NCBI GenBank assembly: GCA_028280445.1
Contig: JANQLU010000023.1
Location: 101,533-165,532 of the forward strand
Direction of reading: 5' to 3'
DNA from: Pirellulaceae bacterium
Lineage (GTDB): Bacteria > Planctomycetota > Planctomycetia > Pirellulales > Pirellulaceae
DNA length: 64,000 bases
Positions 16,875 to 25,558 of the stretch are shown in pieces. The translations under genes were made by a program, and so were the position numbers. The notes beneath the pieces are model-generated. The model was not told where the DNA came from. It saw nothing but the letters and a program-made list of their open reading frames with translations, and did not search any database. Each line of letters starts with the position of its first letter. Position 1 is the stretch's first letter.

Positions 16875-18110
16875 ATGTCAAAGCCTCACTCAACTTCGTA
16901 CAGCAAAACGACTCGCGACAGTCTGTCGAACCATTTTTTGGGTTGGTTGTTACAGCGCACACTTCACCAATTGGGCGATATACCACTGACCATTGTGATG
17001 CCCAATCAAAGGGAGATTTCAGGCAGTTCGGCCAAGTCGACCCGAATCAAATTCCATAACTATCGAGCGCTATGGGCGGTCGTTTTTGATCCGGTATTTC
17101 AATTCGCAGAACGGTACAGTTCGGGAGAAATCGAAGTCGAAGGAGATTTGGCAACTTGTCTGATCCACGTCTTTCGACGAATGAACGAACACCAGAAAAA
17201 TTCTTTGGCGGCCAGATTCCTGGCCAAGCTGCGGATTCCCAAAATTAACAGTTTGAAACAATCAAAACGAAACATTCATCATCACTACGACATTGGCAAC
17301 GAATTTTACCGGTGGTGGCTCGATGAAAAAATGGTTTACACGTGCGCTTATTTTGCGGCGCCAAATGATTCGCTCGACGTCGCGCAAGATGCCAAAATGG
17401 ATCTCGTCTGTCGCAAACTTCGACTTCGCCCAGGTATGAAAGTCGTCGAAGCTGGTTGTGGCTGGGGCGCGTTGGCGATTTACATGGCACAGCATTATGG
17501 CGTGCAAGTTCGCGCGTTTAACATCTCTCGGGAACAAGTCGAATTGGCGCGAGAAAAAGCTGCCAGGTTGAATTTGTCTGAGCAAGTCAAATTTGAACTT
17601 GAAGATTGGCGAAATATCAGCGGGACTTGCGATGCATTTGTATCGGTCGGAATGCTGGAGCACGTTGGACGACGCAACTATAAAAAACTGGGACAAGTCG
17701 TGCATCGCGTACTGAAAGACAATGGGATTGGGCTGATTCATTCCATTGGCCAAAACCAACCGAACCCCACGAATCAATGGATCGAGCGCAAGATTTTTCC
17801 AGGAGCCTACGGCCCGACGATTCGCGAAATGATGAATATCTTTGAAACCAACGGATTTCAAGTGCTCGACATCGAAAATTTGCGTCTGCACTATGCGAAA
17901 ACTCTGCAACACTGGTTAAACCGCTTTGAGAAAGTATCGTCTGATGTCGAGCAGCGATTTGATGCACGGTTTGTTCGGATGTGGCGAATGTATCTAGCCA
18001 GTTCGTTAGCAGCATTTGAGACCGGATATTTTCAGCTGTTTCAAGTGGTGTTTGCCAAAGGGCCATCCAATCAAGTGCCCATGACTCGCGAGCATCTATT
18101 TGTAAAGTGA
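16875..18110 (+). CDS. Cyclopropane-fatty-acyl-phospholipid synthase-like methyltransferase
   Basis: 411 residues from ATG 16875; the open frame extends upstream only through a TTG codon. A variable N-terminal domain (about 1-120) precedes a class I SAM-methyltransferase domain: VVEAGCGWGALA is the SAM-binding glycine loop, with VSVGMLEHVGRRNY and SIGQNQPNPTNQWIERKIFPGAYGP region typical of CFA synthases, followed by the bicarbonate-site-like HYAKTLQHWL. CFA synthases transfer a methylene group onto cis double bonds of membrane phospholipid acyl chains; related enzymes methylate or cyclopropanate other lipids. It is followed 30 bases later by a flavoprotein reductase, so the two may modify the same lipid together. 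Confidence 0.9.
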   Translation: MSKPHSTSYSKTTRDSLSNHFLGWLLQRTLHQLGDIPLTIVMPNQREISGSSAKSTRIKFHNYRALWAVVFDPVFQFAERYSSGEIEVEGDLATCLIHVFRRMNEHQKNSLAARFLAKLRIPKINSLKQSKRNIHHHYDIGNEFYRWWLDEKMVYTCAYFAAPNDSLDVAQDAKMDLVCRKLRLRPGMKVVEAGCGWGALAIYMAQHYGVQVRAFNISREQVELAREKAARLNLSEQVKFELEDWRNISGTCDAFVSVGMLEHVGRRNYKKLGQVVHRVLKDNGIGLIHSIGQNQPNPTNQWIERKIFPGAYGPTIREMMNIFETNGFQVLDIENLRLHYAKTLQHWLNRFEKVSSDVEQRFDARFVRMWRMYLASSLAAFETGYFQLFQVVFAKGPSNQVPMTREHLFVK

Positions 18111-18140
18111 TTCCATTAACCACTGTTTTTTGATTGTGAT

Positions 18141-19307
18141 ATGAAACCTCTTGATGCCATTGTCGTTGGTGCAGGTCCTGCCGGTTCGACGTTCGCCTGG
18201 AAAATGAAACAGGCGGGATTCGACATCAAGATTTTTGACAAAAAAGCGTTTCCGCGAGTCAAACCATGTGCCGGTTGGATTACACCTCAAGTGGTCGAGT
18301 CACTCGACATTGACCTCGACGAATACCGACGCGAAAACACTCTGCAACCGATCACGGCGTTTCGAGCAGGAATGATCGGACAAAAACTGGTCGAGGTTCG
18401 CTACGATGATCCGGTGAGCTTCGGCATCTTGCGGTGCGAATTTGACAATTACTTGTTACAACGAAGCGGCGTGCCGTGTGAACAAGAGTCCATTCAAAAA
18501 ATCGAATGGACAGGAGATCGTTGGCAAATCAACGATCGCTATGCGACTCGACTGCTGATCGGTGCCGGTGGTCATTTCTGTCCTGTCGCGCGTTATGCCC
18601 GCAAACAAAATCCTACCTCCGAATCGGAATCCAATTCGAAAGATTTCGTTACCGTTGTTGCCCAGGAAGCCGAGTTCAATGTTTCGTCTCTTGGCGCCCG
18701 CGGTCAAGATGCGTATTCCGAAATCCCCGAATTATATTTTTGTCGCGATCTCAATGGTTATGGTTGGAAATTTTGCAAAGGCGAATACATCAACATCGGT
18801 TTGGGCAGAATCAATAAAACGGATCTGAGCCAACACGTTTCTGAGTTTTGTGAGTCACTTGGAATTAGCGAATCGTCCTGGGTCGACAGTCCACCGAAAT
18901 TTTTGGGGCACGCCTACCGATTGTACGCGGAAAAACAACCGTTTCTGTTTGACAACAACCTGTTATTGATCGGAGACGCCGCAGGTTTGGCTTACCCGCA
19001 AAGTGGCGAAGGTATCCGACCTGCGATTGAATCGGCGCTGATCGCCGCGGACGTTGTGATTCATGCTGACGAGCGCTACGATCGTGCGGCGCTGGCGCCT
19101 TATGCGAAACAATTGACGGCAAGATTAGGTCCGCCTCAAAACATGCAACAACTGCCTTGGTTGCCGCCAAAATTACTGCGAATGATTGCCAGACCGTTGT
19201 TTAGAACTCATTTTTTCGCCAAGCGCGTCGTGATTGAGAATTGGTTTCTCAATCGCAAACAGGCGGCATTGAAAACCGAGACGCCGTCGATGGCACAACA
19301 GACGTGA
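18141..19307 (+). CDS. FAD-dependent oxidoreductase, geranylgeranyl reductase-like
   Basis: 388 residues. The N-terminal FAD fingerprint is IVVGAGPAGSTFAW (G10-x-G12-x-x-G15). The KPCAGW motif with C43 and the second FAD motif LLIGDAAGLAYPQSGEGIRPAIESA are typical of the geranylgeranyl reductase/FixC branch, which reduces isolated C=C bonds of isoprenoid or other lipid chains. It follows the CFA-like gene in the same direction. Two lipid double-bond enzymes in one operon suggest a joint membrane-lipid modification, but the substrate is unknown. A tryptophan-halogenase-like flavoprotein is a weaker alternative. Confidence 0.85.
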   Translation: MKPLDAIVVGAGPAGSTFAWKMKQAGFDIKIFDKKAFPRVKPCAGWITPQVVESLDIDLDEYRRENTLQPITAFRAGMIGQKLVEVRYDDPVSFGILRCEFDNYLLQRSGVPCEQESIQKIEWTGDRWQINDRYATRLLIGAGGHFCPVARYARKQNPTSESESNSKDFVTVVAQEAEFNVSSLGARGQDAYSEIPELYFCRDLNGYGWKFCKGEYINIGLGRINKTDLSQHVSEFCESLGISESSWVDSPPKFLGHAYRLYAEKQPFLFDNNLLLIGDAAGLAYPQSGEGIRPAIESALIAADVVIHADERYDRAALAPYAKQLTARLGPPQNMQQLPWLPPKLLRMIARPLFRTHFFAKRVVIENWFLNRKQAALKTETPSMAQQT

Positions 19308-19390
19308 TGCCGCCGACATTTCGACAGTAATCCCAATCGTAAGCGCGAAGCGTGAGCGAGAAAATTTCCTGGATGAACTCGAATCTTACG

Positions 19391-19449
19391 AGCACGACGC
19401 GCCAGCGAGTGGTTTGACCGCGCAAAACCACTCGCTGGCGCGTCGTGCT
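19391..19449. repeat. Perfect 25-bp inverted repeat with 9-base spacer
   Basis: Arms 19391-19415 and 19425-19449 (core GACGCGCCAGCGAGTGG) are exact reverse complements and would make a very stable hairpin. It lies 83 bases after the flavoprotein stop and could end transcription from either side, although no T-run follows. I see no second copy of this core in the window. Confidence 0.85.
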
Positions 19450-19469
19450 TATATTAGTCACAGATCGGG

Positions 19470-19575
19470 TGCCACTGGCTATACCAGTGAATTGCACATC
19501 GACTCACGGTTTTTCTTTCAATGGACGTACTGAACTACTACTATCCAACTACATCACTGGCGAAGCCAGTGGCAC
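19470..19575. repeat. CACTGGC/GCCAGTG palindromes, one overlapping a gene end
   Basis: Units at about 19470-19489 and 19552-19575 of a short palindrome (CACTGGC...GCCAGTG with GTGCC/GGCAC flanks). Other units lie near 23275, 23364, 28733 and 28831. The second unit encodes the last residues of the ECF sigma factor on the minus strand. Confidence 0.8.
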
Positions 19576-20058
19576 TCGAAAACGATATTTGTAGACTTGA
19601 TTGGGCGAGATACCTAAATCACTGGCGATTTGTTTGGCGGGCTCACCATCGATTGCCGCGCGTCGAAAAGCCGTCATTGTTTGTTGATCAAATTCGGGAA
19701 GAATCGATTGCAAGATTTTGGCCGCGACAAATTGGTCGTGCTCACGATCCCATTGCTGTGAAAGATCACTGAGCGGATCCTCCAATTGTTCGACAAACTG
19801 ATCCGCCAAATGAAATTTTGCAGCGTCTCGCTGGCGGGCAGACCAATATCGACGGCAACGATTGGTCGTGATCGTTTTTAACCAGTTTCGAAACGCCCCG
19901 GTGCGCCCGTTATGTTCGAACGCGGGGAGTTCTTTGATGACGACCAACAAAACCTCCTGTGACAAATCATCAATATCGGATTCATTGATACCGTCCCGCT
20001 TCAACCAATCACCGACGAGTGTTCCGTAATTGGCACTACGCCTCTGAGTTTCAGTCAT
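19549..20058 (-). CDS. ECF sigma-70 family factor, C-terminus replaced by a repeat
   Basis: 169 residues with both sigma domains: region 2 at about 28-85 (DIDDLSQEVLLVVIKELPAF, then AFRNWLKTITTNRCRRYW) and region 4 at about 115-160 (MTAFRRAAIDGEPAKQIASDLGISPNQVYKYRFRV), the latter a helix-turn-helix for the -35 element. The last residues (PLASPVM) come from a CACTGGC palindrome, and the region 4 tail that usually follows (a further 15-30 residues) is missing. It may be slightly shortened but functional, or inactivated. A Zn-finger stub lies divergently at 20761. Confidence 0.8.
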   Translation of the reverse strand: MTETQRRSANYGTLVGDWLKRDGINESDIDDLSQEVLLVVIKELPAFEHNGRTGAFRNWLKTITTNRCRRYWSARQRDAAKFHLADQFVEQLEDPLSDLSQQWDREHDQFVAAKILQSILPEFDQQTMTAFRRAAIDGEPAKQIASDLGISPNQVYKYRFRVPLASPVM

Positions 20059-20348
20059 TTTTTGCTCAGATCAAAAGCGATTTACTGGTTTTCATAGATG
20101 TAATCGTGTGGACCGTCGAAATTTTGCGTTTTCTTTCGCCGTTCGTGGAAGATTTGTTCTGTCGCACCGCTTTACTAATATCAGCAATTTTGGATATCAC
20201 AATCAAGATCGTTTTACTTATTCCCAATCAACGATAATCCGAGTCATCGACATTTGAAATTTGATTGACGATCCAGTGTTTGATGCAACGTGTGTCTATG
20301 AAAATCCTCGCACCCATCCGAACCTATTAGTCCATCACAAAGGAATTT

Positions 20349-20597
20349 TTGTTGAACCAACTAAATCTGGCGATGATTGAGTTAGCCATTGATCGGTTTC
20401 AAGGTGTTTCGAATTGCATTCGTTTTGAACGTTTGATGAAAGTAGCCCGAGATCAGTTTCATTTTTGGGGCACTGACGAACAAGCGTTCAATTATCTCAA
20501 TAACAGTAGTTGTTTTGAAATTGAAAAACGAGATGATCCGCAATCTGGTTCGACTGTTTGGGTCGTTCGCGATTGTCGAGTCCATGACAAAAATTGA
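20349..20597 (+). CDS. Small hypothetical protein
   Basis: Up to 82 residues from TTG 20349 or 20352, with an AAAGGA ribosome site at about 20338-20343; the first ATG is at 20373. The sequence is balanced and partly amphipathic (FERLMKVARDQFHFWGTDEQAFNYL, then FEIEKRDDPQSG) and looks protein-like rather than random, but I recognise no family. It lies alone between a divergent sigma factor and a Zn-finger stub. The non-ATG start keeps confidence low. The gap 20059-20348 upstream shows no further gene. Confidence 0.45.
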   Translation: MLNQLNLAMIELAIDRFQGVSNCIRFERLMKVARDQFHFWGTDEQAFNYLNNSSCFEIEKRDDPQSGSTVWVVRDCRVHDKN

Positions 20598-20760
20598 GCA
20601 ACGACATTTCGAGTCGCAGATCCTTCCTTTTTTCATTCCTGGGAAATCACCAATATGTTAGGCAACGAGTCGCTGGATTTACAACCAACTTGTCTTCTCG
20701 GAAACTTATAGCGCCATTAAGATGCCGATGACATCGCACATCATCTGGCGCCAACCGCCC

Positions 20761-21003
20761 ATGAATCACGACATGCACATCGAACCATCACTACATCCGG
20801 ACGCAGGATTGCTGTATTCGTTTCTCACCGATCAACTTTCGCAAGATCGCGCTCATGATATCGCGCAACATATCGATCATTGCACCGCTTGCCAAACAGA
20901 ATTGGATCGCCTGTGTGAATCGTCAGGCACGTTCGCTGGCATCTTGCGCGAATTGCAATCCGCCGAATTGTTGTCGGCTGACGATCATCGTCGATCCCGA
21001 TAA
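20761..21003 (+). CDS. Anti-sigma-type zinc-finger stub, probably truncated
   Basis: 80 residues from ATG 20761 (the frame is open from 20722). It contains HIDHCTACQTELDRL, the H-x3-C-x2-C zinc-finger of anti-sigma factors that in planctomycetes also opens many Ser/Thr kinases (LYSFLTDQLSQDRAHDIAQHI precedes it). Neither a membrane helix nor a kinase domain follows; the frame stops at 21003. A protein-like stretch in another frame at about 21036-21140 (NIEDVKLTAKDPRTLQSL) hints at a degraded continuation. Its partner would be the divergent ECF sigma factor at 19549, which is itself shortened. It may be a small regulator or a gene remnant. Confidence 0.5.
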   Translation: MNHDMHIEPSLHPDAGLLYSFLTDQLSQDRAHDIAQHIDHCTACQTELDRLCESSGTFAGILRELQSAELLSADDHRRSR

Positions 21004-21159
21004 CATCGAGCCCACATATGATCATTATGGAGGCCCAGGAAAATCAACATCGAAGACGTTAAGCTCACTGCCAAAGACCCCCGAACGCTTCAGTCGCTGC
21101 ACTCGGTCAGCTCCGTCGACTTCAAAACAAAGTTAAAAATCAAAACGCACAGAGAAAAA

Positions 21160-21216
21160 GTAGGGCCGGTTCCCACCGGCCGTTTTGTTGGATTGGCCGG
21201 TAGGAACCGGCCCTAC
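21160..21216. repeat. Inverted TAGGGCCGGTTCCCACCGGCC-type repeats
   Basis: Units at 21160-21182 and 21195-21216 face each other, separated by 12 bases. Each unit is itself palindromic around GGCCGG(T)...CCGGCC. The gap 21004-21307 otherwise contains only the possible gene remnant noted at 21036-21140. Confidence 0.85.
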
Positions 21217-21307
21217 TGATGCCATGGTTCGTCCGCTTCGCCAACGATGTTAAGATGATATTGGCCGATGCCAATTTGATTCTAGTTTCGACCCAGTTAG
21301 CGTGTTG

Positions 21308-22525
21308 ATGGCGAGTACATATCCAGAATTCGAATTGTCACAAGTCGTCAACCTTTGGTTCGATCGACAGGGTCTGACAAACCCCCGTGCAAACACAAAA
21401 TTGACAAAACGGACGTTTCGTAAACATTTGGAACAAACCGGGGCACTTCAAATCGATCCGGTGAATGTCGTCGATCGCGCGCATTTTCTAACTTTGTGGA
21501 GTCGATTTGGCAGCTTCGACCACGCACGGGTCGATCAATGGATTTATCGAGATCGAATCGCCTTCGAATACTGGGGGCACGAAGCGTCACTGCTGCCCAT
21601 TGATCATTTGGCTCTGAGTCGCCAACGAATGAAACAGTTTCCACCCAGGCATTGGAAAGAATCCTCGTGGTGGCCACGATACAAGACGACCGCCGCTTCG
21701 AAACGTCGAGTTCTGAAACGATTGAGCGATTTCGGCCCACTGGAAAGCGCCGATTTTCAAAAGCAAAAGCGCGAACTAGAGAACCAGTTGCAAGGCGGCT
21801 GGAACACCTCTTTGAACAAAGAGGACAAACGCTCTTTGCAACTGTTGTGGCACTCGGGACGGGTCGCCATTTGTGAACGCCGGAAATTCCGCAAGGTGTA
21901 CGATCTAGCCGAGCGAATTTATCCGGAAACACCAATAGCATCGATCAGCGAATATCACGACAGTTGGCTGCTCAAAGGGTTGGCAGGTAATGGGATAGCC
22001 AGCGAAGCGCATTTGGCCAACTATTTCACGGCGCCGAACCTCGACGCTGGTCAACGAGCCAAGGTGATTGCACGAAACCTGAAGCAAAAAAGGATTGTCC
22101 AAGTAAGAGTCAAGGGTACCACAACACCTTTTTTTGCATTGCCCGAACACCTCGACAAAATCCGACGCCTCGATAAACCGAATGGCACCACACTGATCTG
22201 TCCGTTTGATTCATTGCTTTGGCAGAAAAAACGCACAGAAGATTTGCTGGGGTTTCGATATCGCATGGAAATTTACGTTCCAGAACCCAAACGTCAATTC
22301 GGATATTACGTGTTGCCGATTTTGCATGATGGGCGTATGGCTGGGCGACTCGATCCAAAATTCGATCGGGAAAACAATACACTCACGATCAATTCAATTT
22401 TTCTGGAACCGAATTTCAAACGTAGCAAATCGTTGGAGAAAGCGATTCGTCAATCAGTTGCCAGTTTGGCTGAGTTTCTCAACGCCTCCAAAATCCACAT
22501 GCCTAAAACATGGAAATCAGGATAA
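21308..22525 (+). CDS. YcaQ/AlkX-like winged-helix DNA glycosylase
   Basis: 405 residues from ATG 21308 (GTG and TTG codons lie just before). The N-terminal half has the HTH_42/YcaQ signature: TGALQIDPVNVVDRAHFLTLWSR, then AFEYWGHEASLLP, and later CPFDSLLWQKKRTEDLLGF with the C-terminal DPKFDRENNTL. The catalytic triad-like motif is Q48-I49-D50, the QxD form of YcaQ/AlkX enzymes that open interstrand crosslinks, rather than the QxQ form of AlkZ. It would act as a stand-alone DNA repair enzyme. Its gene is flanked by repeat-filled gaps and is not in an obvious operon. Confidence 0.88.
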   Translation: MASTYPEFELSQVVNLWFDRQGLTNPRANTKLTKRTFRKHLEQTGALQIDPVNVVDRAHFLTLWSRFGSFDHARVDQWIYRDRIAFEYWGHEASLLPIDHLALSRQRMKQFPPRHWKESSWWPRYKTTAASKRRVLKRLSDFGPLESADFQKQKRELENQLQGGWNTSLNKEDKRSLQLLWHSGRVAICERRKFRKVYDLAERIYPETPIASISEYHDSWLLKGLAGNGIASEAHLANYFTAPNLDAGQRAKVIARNLKQKRIVQVRVKGTTTPFFALPEHLDKIRRLDKPNGTTLICPFDSLLWQKKRTEDLLGFRYRMEIYVPEPKRQFGYYVLPILHDGRMAGRLDPKFDRENNTLTINSIFLEPNFKRSKSLEKAIRQSVASLAEFLNASKIHMPKTWKSG

Positions 22526-22589
22526 AGTTGACGTCGGGTCCGTTCCCACCGGTTGTCAATCTTTTTTGGCCGTCAGGCCCAACATCGAT

Positions 22590-23096
22590 TCATTGATTGA
22601 TCTTGGCCTCCGCAGTTTTTCTGAAACGAAAAAGTGCTGAGGCAAAAAGAATCATGATCAAAACTACGGCGATCCAGCGCACTATTGGCGGCGCGAAAAT
22701 CACCGCTCCATTGAAGGCGATAAAACTCAGGTAGCCGAAAATTATAAAATTCGCCCACCGTGAACGGCTTTGGTACTGGATCGGAAACGCCCACCACCAA
22801 ACCGTTTCGATCGCGACCAATGCTGTGAACAAGTGATTGAACCAGATACCTTGGCCAAAACGAATACCCGTAACTTTCTGACTTTGCTCCGCCGTGTGTT
22901 CCACCGCGGCGGAATGACTCCAATCGTGAACTTCATGAAACGCACATAGCACATGGGCAACATAAACCAATGTCGCTCCAGTCCATAAAAACCGCGCCAG
23001 TTTCCAAGTTGCATTCTTTTGATGCTGCTGCAAAATCCACCCCAGGATACTGAGAAAAAACAACAGCAGCGCCAGTCGTATCGTCCAAATGGTCAT
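22590..23096 (-). CDS. Small integral membrane protein, unknown
   Basis: 168 residues from ATG 23096 (the frame extends to 23144). Four to five hydrophobic segments are visible: about 2-20 (IRLALLLFFLSILGWIL), 30-50, 80-98, 110-128 and 135-155. The second loop holds HEVHDWSHSAAVEHTAEQS, with several His residues that might bind a metal or heme. I recognise no family. It lies tail to tail with the YcaQ-like gene; the 359-base gap behind its start is filled by repeats. Confidence 0.7.
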   Translation of the reverse strand: MTIWTIRLALLLFFLSILGWILQQHQKNATWKLARFLWTGATLVYVAHVLCAFHEVHDWSHSAAVEHTAEQSQKVTGIRFGQGIWFNHLFTALVAIETVWWWAFPIQYQSRSRWANFIIFGYLSFIAFNGAVIFAPPIVRWIAVVLIMILFASALFRFRKTAEAKINQ

Positions 23097-23156
23097 CAGG
23101 TGAATTTTACCAACAAAAATCTTCGCCTGCGCACCCGACCGCAATTAGAAAATGGA

Positions 23157-23431
23157 GACAGGATGAACAGGATCAAAAAGATACCATCCTGTCAAATCCT
23201 GTCTAAAAAGTAGGGCCGGTTCCCGCCGGCCATTTTGTTGGATAGGCCGGTGGGAACCGGCCCTCCTTGCACGGGTGCCACTGGCTCCGCCAGTGAACAA
23301 CATAGATGTATCACTGAACTCACCTAAGTTTCAAACAAAAGAACAGCTGTTAGAACATCTGCCAATCACTGGCTGGGGCCAGTGCCACCCTGTCGGCCAA
23401 TCCGCAAACGGCCGGTGGGAACCAGCCCTAC
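23157..23431. repeat. Mixed repeat block of three families
   Basis: Contains an imperfect GACAGGAT(GAA/TTTA)CAGGAT inverted pair (23157-23203), two facing TAGGGCCGGTTCCC-type units (23210-23231 and 23244-23264), CACTGGC palindromes (about 23275-23295 and 23364-23388) and another GGCCGGTGGGAACC unit (23409-23431). The whole gap 23097-23455 is made of these; no coding potential was seen. Confidence 0.85.
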
Positions 23432-23455
23432 TTGCGCGGCAACGCTCTCTTTCAC

Positions 23456-24415
23456 CTAATCCTCTTCATTTTCTTCATCGTTCAATTCTTGAGCAATTCT
23501 CTGAACGCTTAGCTTGTAAGGATTGACCAACGCTTTCCATTGTTGTTGCTGAGCTGGGGTCAGTATTTCTTTGATTTGCTTTTCGTCGATTTGCAACAAG
23601 CCGTAAATCGTGATGTACGACATATAAACGATCCTGGTCGATGGACGTTTGAATTTGGCAAGTTCTGGCTTGAGCAATGTTTTGATTTTTTCCAATTGGT
23701 CGTCAGAAAGATCCATCCGCGAATCCAACAGATTGACCGCCACGGCTAACAGAGCGTCGCGAATTTTGGCTTTCCTTTTTGCGTCGTAATTGCGATAGAC
23801 GCCAAGCTGATCTGCGGTCAGAACTTGTTCTAAAACTTTGCGCCACTCTTTGTGTTCAGCGGGGCCTTTTTCACCCAAGTAGATTTTGTTACCAGTCGTT
23901 TGCACTCGATTCAATGTCGCAAGATCGATGTCATCCACATCCTTGTAAACAATTTCATCTTCCTCGTCCTTGTCCGCTTTTTCACCTTTAGCCGCGCGGC
24001 CGAACAGATTCCGAAATCTTTCACCATATCCCTCCATCCATTCGTCTGCCATCTTGGTCGAAAGACCTTTTGCTGCAATGGACAGTTTCATTTTTTGTTT
24101 TTTGTTGATTTGGCAAATTCGTTCGAGCAAATCGATATTCGCGTTCAATTCTTGAGCAATCAAGAACTTTTTGGCGGCGGTAAACCGGGCTTTCGAGTAA
24201 TTCGTGCGAATGGCCCCCACCAACGCGACTGCTCGATTTTTCGGTTCTTGTTTTTTAGCCTTCTTGTTTTTGTCTACCTGTTTTTTTTCTTGCTCCTGAA
24301 CAAGCAACGTTGATGCATCCGGCCCGACAGCAGAATTGGTCAGGCACTCGACGCTGGAAGTGCCACCCAGTATCGACACGGAAACAAAGATGATTGGAAA
24401 CATCACGGATTTCAT
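23456..24415 (-). CDS. Exported LTxxQ-like helical protein, unknown function
   Basis: 319 residues with a signal peptide (about 1-24, FPIIFVSVSILGGTSS). The mature part is highly charged, Lys/Glu-rich and helical, with repeated sequence blocks ending in LTADQLGVYRNY (about 195) and LTPAQQQQWKAL (about 290), the L-T-x-x-Q pattern known from Spy/CpxP-type periplasmic proteins. The Lys/Glu-rich stretch at about 40-58 may be disordered. No enzymatic motif is seen. A periplasmic sensing or chaperone role is a guess from the LTxxQ motif alone. A single gene with a repeat block on each side. Confidence 0.7.
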   Translation of the reverse strand: MKSVMFPIIFVSVSILGGTSSVECLTNSAVGPDASTLLVQEQEKKQVDKNKKAKKQEPKNRAVALVGAIRTNYSKARFTAAKKFLIAQELNANIDLLERICQINKKQKMKLSIAAKGLSTKMADEWMEGYGERFRNLFGRAAKGEKADKDEEDEIVYKDVDDIDLATLNRVQTTGNKIYLGEKGPAEHKEWRKVLEQVLTADQLGVYRNYDAKRKAKIRDALLAVAVNLLDSRMDLSDDQLEKIKTLLKPELAKFKRPSTRIVYMSYITIYGLLQIDEKQIKEILTPAQQQQWKALVNPYKLSVQRIAQELNDEENEED

Positions 24416-24580
24416 AAAATGCCCACCTTTTGTTTTGCCTCGACGTGCTCTCGACTCATTTAAATCGCAAATCGTAGTTTACCGAATTCGAAAAAGGTCA
24501 CACGCAGGAAATTCTTTGCGAGGCATGATATTTTGGATTTTTCAAGAAAAACAGATTTAAAAATGTTATCGAGAATCCGA

Positions 24581-24695
24581 AAAGGCGAGGCTCCGCCGAG
24601 CCACGAGAAAAGCCACCCGTGATCGGCTCGGGAGGGCGAGGCCCTGCCGAGCCGTGGGCATATCGTATCGGCTCGGCAGGAGCCTCGCCCTCCCG
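24581..24695. repeat. GAGGCTCCTGCCGAGCC-type repeat triplet
   Basis: Units at 24581-24602 (short), 24629-24653 and, inverted, 24670-24695. They occupy the middle of the 403-base gap 24416-24818; the rest of the gap shows no gene. Confidence 0.85.
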
Positions 24696-24818
24696 GACCA
24701 ATGTTTATTAAAGTCATTCGTGATTTAATTGGCTGCAAAATCTGGTTACAATGAGGAGTGTGCCTGAAAACGTTTCTGGCACAAAACGCACATGTAAATA
24801 AACGAAAAAGAGAATAAC

Positions 24819-25268
24819 GTGAAACGGCTGAATTGGTTTTTTATTTTGATCTTGGCGATCAGCGCGCTACAACTTGTTTCAGGCTGTCAGAACAAAGCTG
24901 ATAACAAAGACGATCAAAAAGCAGACGCAACAAAGCTTATTGGAAAATGGCACACGGCAGCAGAATCGGTTGATGGCAGAAATCGCAAAATTGAAATTCG
25001 ATTCAGCGATGCCAAAATCACCAAACTGGTTCTGGTTGAAGGTCGAAACGGCAAATTCGGACCGAAGGAAAGTAAAAAAAGTCGCGACTCGCAGACATAC
25101 TTTTTTCGTGTCACCAATTCAAACGATGGCAATTATGAAATGGAATTGGCGGACAACCCAGAATTTGAAGGCAAAAAACCATTTGAAAAGGTGACATTGA
25201 AATTGGTCGACACCGACAAATTAGAATGGCAAATGGATCAAGAAAAACTGGTCCTCAGTCGCCAATAA
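24819..25268 (+). CDS. Small lipoprotein, unknown function
   Basis: 149 residues. A type II signal peptide ends in the lipobox LVSGC (Cys at about 23), followed by a Lys/Asp-rich linker (QNKADNKDDQKADATK). The remaining about 100 residues start with LIGKWHTAAES and look like a small beta-barrel of the TIGR03066/lipocalin-like kind that opens with G-x-W, but I cannot assign it to a family. It would be anchored in a membrane facing the periplasm. It is monocistronic, with repeat blocks before and after. Confidence 0.8.
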   Translation: MKRLNWFFILILAISALQLVSGCQNKADNKDDQKADATKLIGKWHTAAESVDGRNRKIEIRFSDAKITKLVLVEGRNGKFGPKESKKSRDSQTYFFRVTNSNDGNYEMELADNPEFEGKKPFEKVTLKLVDTDKLEWQMDQEKLVLSRQ

Positions 25269-25282
25269 TAATTTCTGATACA

Positions 25283-25470
25283 AGTAGGGGCGGTTCCCAC
25301 CGGCCGATCCAAAAACGGTTTTGACAGGATTTACAGGATGTTTTTCGGATCTTATCCTGTCCAAAGAGATTTGAAGAACTGCAATTGGCAAGTAGTAAGC
25401 AAGGCGGGTTCCTATCGGCAGCTCGGCGGGACCCCTGATCTTGTAAGCGGCAATACGCTAGCCGCTCACG
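25283..25470. repeat. Repeat block of three families
   Basis: A GGGGCGGTTCCCACCGGCCG unit (25283-25306), a GACAGGATTTACAGGAT inverted pair (25322-25361) and a GCGGCAATACGCTAGCCGC unit (about 25444-25470). They fill the gap 25269-25558 between convergent genes. Confidence 0.8.
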
Positions 25471-25558
25471 ATAGCATCGGCCCAATTCTGTTTGTTCGAT
25501 TGTGCTCGTTGCTGGCTATCGGTTACGTTGTCAATGGAACCAGAAAAACTGAGTAAAC

